Source: an uncultured Alphaproteobacteria bacterium (GTDB lineage: Bacteria > Pseudomonadota > Alphaproteobacteria > Rhodobacterales > Rhodobacteraceae). Taken from it: a stretch of 5,538 nt of DNA. Each line of letters opens with the position of its first letter. Position 1 is the stretch's first letter. The position numbers were made by a program, and so were the translations under genes. The notes beneath the pieces are model-generated. The model was not told the DNA's origin. It did no database searches and was given only the letters and a program-made list of their open reading frames with translations. The DNA is taken from contig CAKMZE010000144.1 of NCBI GenBank assembly GCA_929200295.1, positions 1-5,538 of the forward strand, read 5' to 3'. Positions 5,316 to 5,538 of this stretch are shown here, one piece after another.

Positions 5316-5538
5316 ATGACACTTCATACAAAAGAATCAGGTGCCGATCCCACACGGGACGAGGCCGCAGAAGCCTTAGCGCTGCTGCGTCGCTGGGCTG
5401 GTGATGCCAGCGCCGAAGAAGTGGCGACACTTGATCCGATGGTAAGCCGCTTACTTCCGGGGCAAGAGCTGTCAAACTACCCGGCCTTGGCCAGAGCCTA
5501 CCCCGAAGATTTTGCCGTGGACGCGACATATAAAGCCA
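5316..5538 (+). CDS. N-terminal fragment of a protein, possibly FolE2-type GTP cyclohydrolase (3' end outside window)
   Basis: An open frame begins at ATG 5316 and runs off the window after 74 codons. AAAGGG at 5303-5308, 7 nt upstream, is the best Shine-Dalgarno near any start in the window. The fragment is soluble and acidic, with a helical first part (EAAEALALLRRWAGDASAEEVATLDP) followed by LLPGQELSNYPALARAYPEDFAVDATYKA. From memory, this resembles the N-terminal extension of long FolE2 (GTP cyclohydrolase IB) proteins in Rhodobacterales, which make dihydroneopterin triphosphate for folate. None of the catalytic motifs fall within the window, so this name is tentative. That it is a real coding region is well supported by the RBS, the upstream promoter candidate and the typical amino acid composition. 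Confidence 0.6.
   Translation, partial: MTLHTKESGADPTRDEAAEALALLRRWAGDASAEEVATLDPMVSRLLPGQELSNYPALARAYPEDFAVDATYKA

Noticed and set aside
5134..5529. - strand open frame of 131 codons over the metZ-downstream spacer and the last gene
   Set aside because: Runs across the spacer and opposite the well-supported + strand start with its AAAGGG site. The composition (Arg/Leu/Pro/His-rich) is typical of an antisense shadow.

Overview
The window looks like a chromosomal housekeeping stretch from an alphaproteobacterium, most likely a marine Rhodobacterales (Roseobacter-type) species. The evidence is moderate GC, an FtsY with a long acidic N-terminus, an ftsY / EamA transporter / yciB gene order that I recall from this group, a MetZ-type sulfhydrylase, and a SAM-II riboswitch (a class found mainly in Alphaproteobacteria). 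I see no mobile elements, CRISPR arrays, tRNA or rRNA, and no clear signs of recent transfer.

Left part (1-1824): the C-terminal third of a NuoF-family subunit of the NAD-dependent formate dehydrogenase type (SLBB domain plus 4Fe-4S site) runs in from the left edge. A short intergenic region follows, with one terminator-like hairpin and a second hairpin that covers the Shine-Dalgarno of ftsY. Then comes ftsY, the signal recognition particle receptor GTPase.

Middle (1825-3714): ftsY is followed closely by a 10-TM EamA/DMT-family transporter and then by the septation/inner-membrane protein YciB (IspZ), all on the + strand and probably one operon. A small PilZ-like protein is convergent on the - strand, only 13 bp beyond the yciB stop.

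Right part (3715-5538): the divergent region between the PilZ-like gene and metZ holds a clear SAM-II riboswitch, followed by a strong intrinsic terminator and then metZ (O-succinylhomoserine sulfhydrylase, methionine biosynthesis). The conserved AAAAGG core of the riboswitch can pair with the terminator's left arm in a competing antiterminator fold, so the leader reads as a SAM-dependent transcription-termination OFF switch. After metZ, a spacer with a plausible sigma-70 promoter and a perfect 12-bp palindrome leads into the N-terminus of another + strand gene cut by the window edge, tentatively FolE2-type GTP cyclohydrolase.

The genes are mostly well-known families. The most informative content is regulatory: the SAM-II expression platform, the ftsY start-site hairpin, a CtrA-like box upstream of the PilZ-like gene, and the palindrome at the last promoter. 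I did not find a convincing wholly new system.
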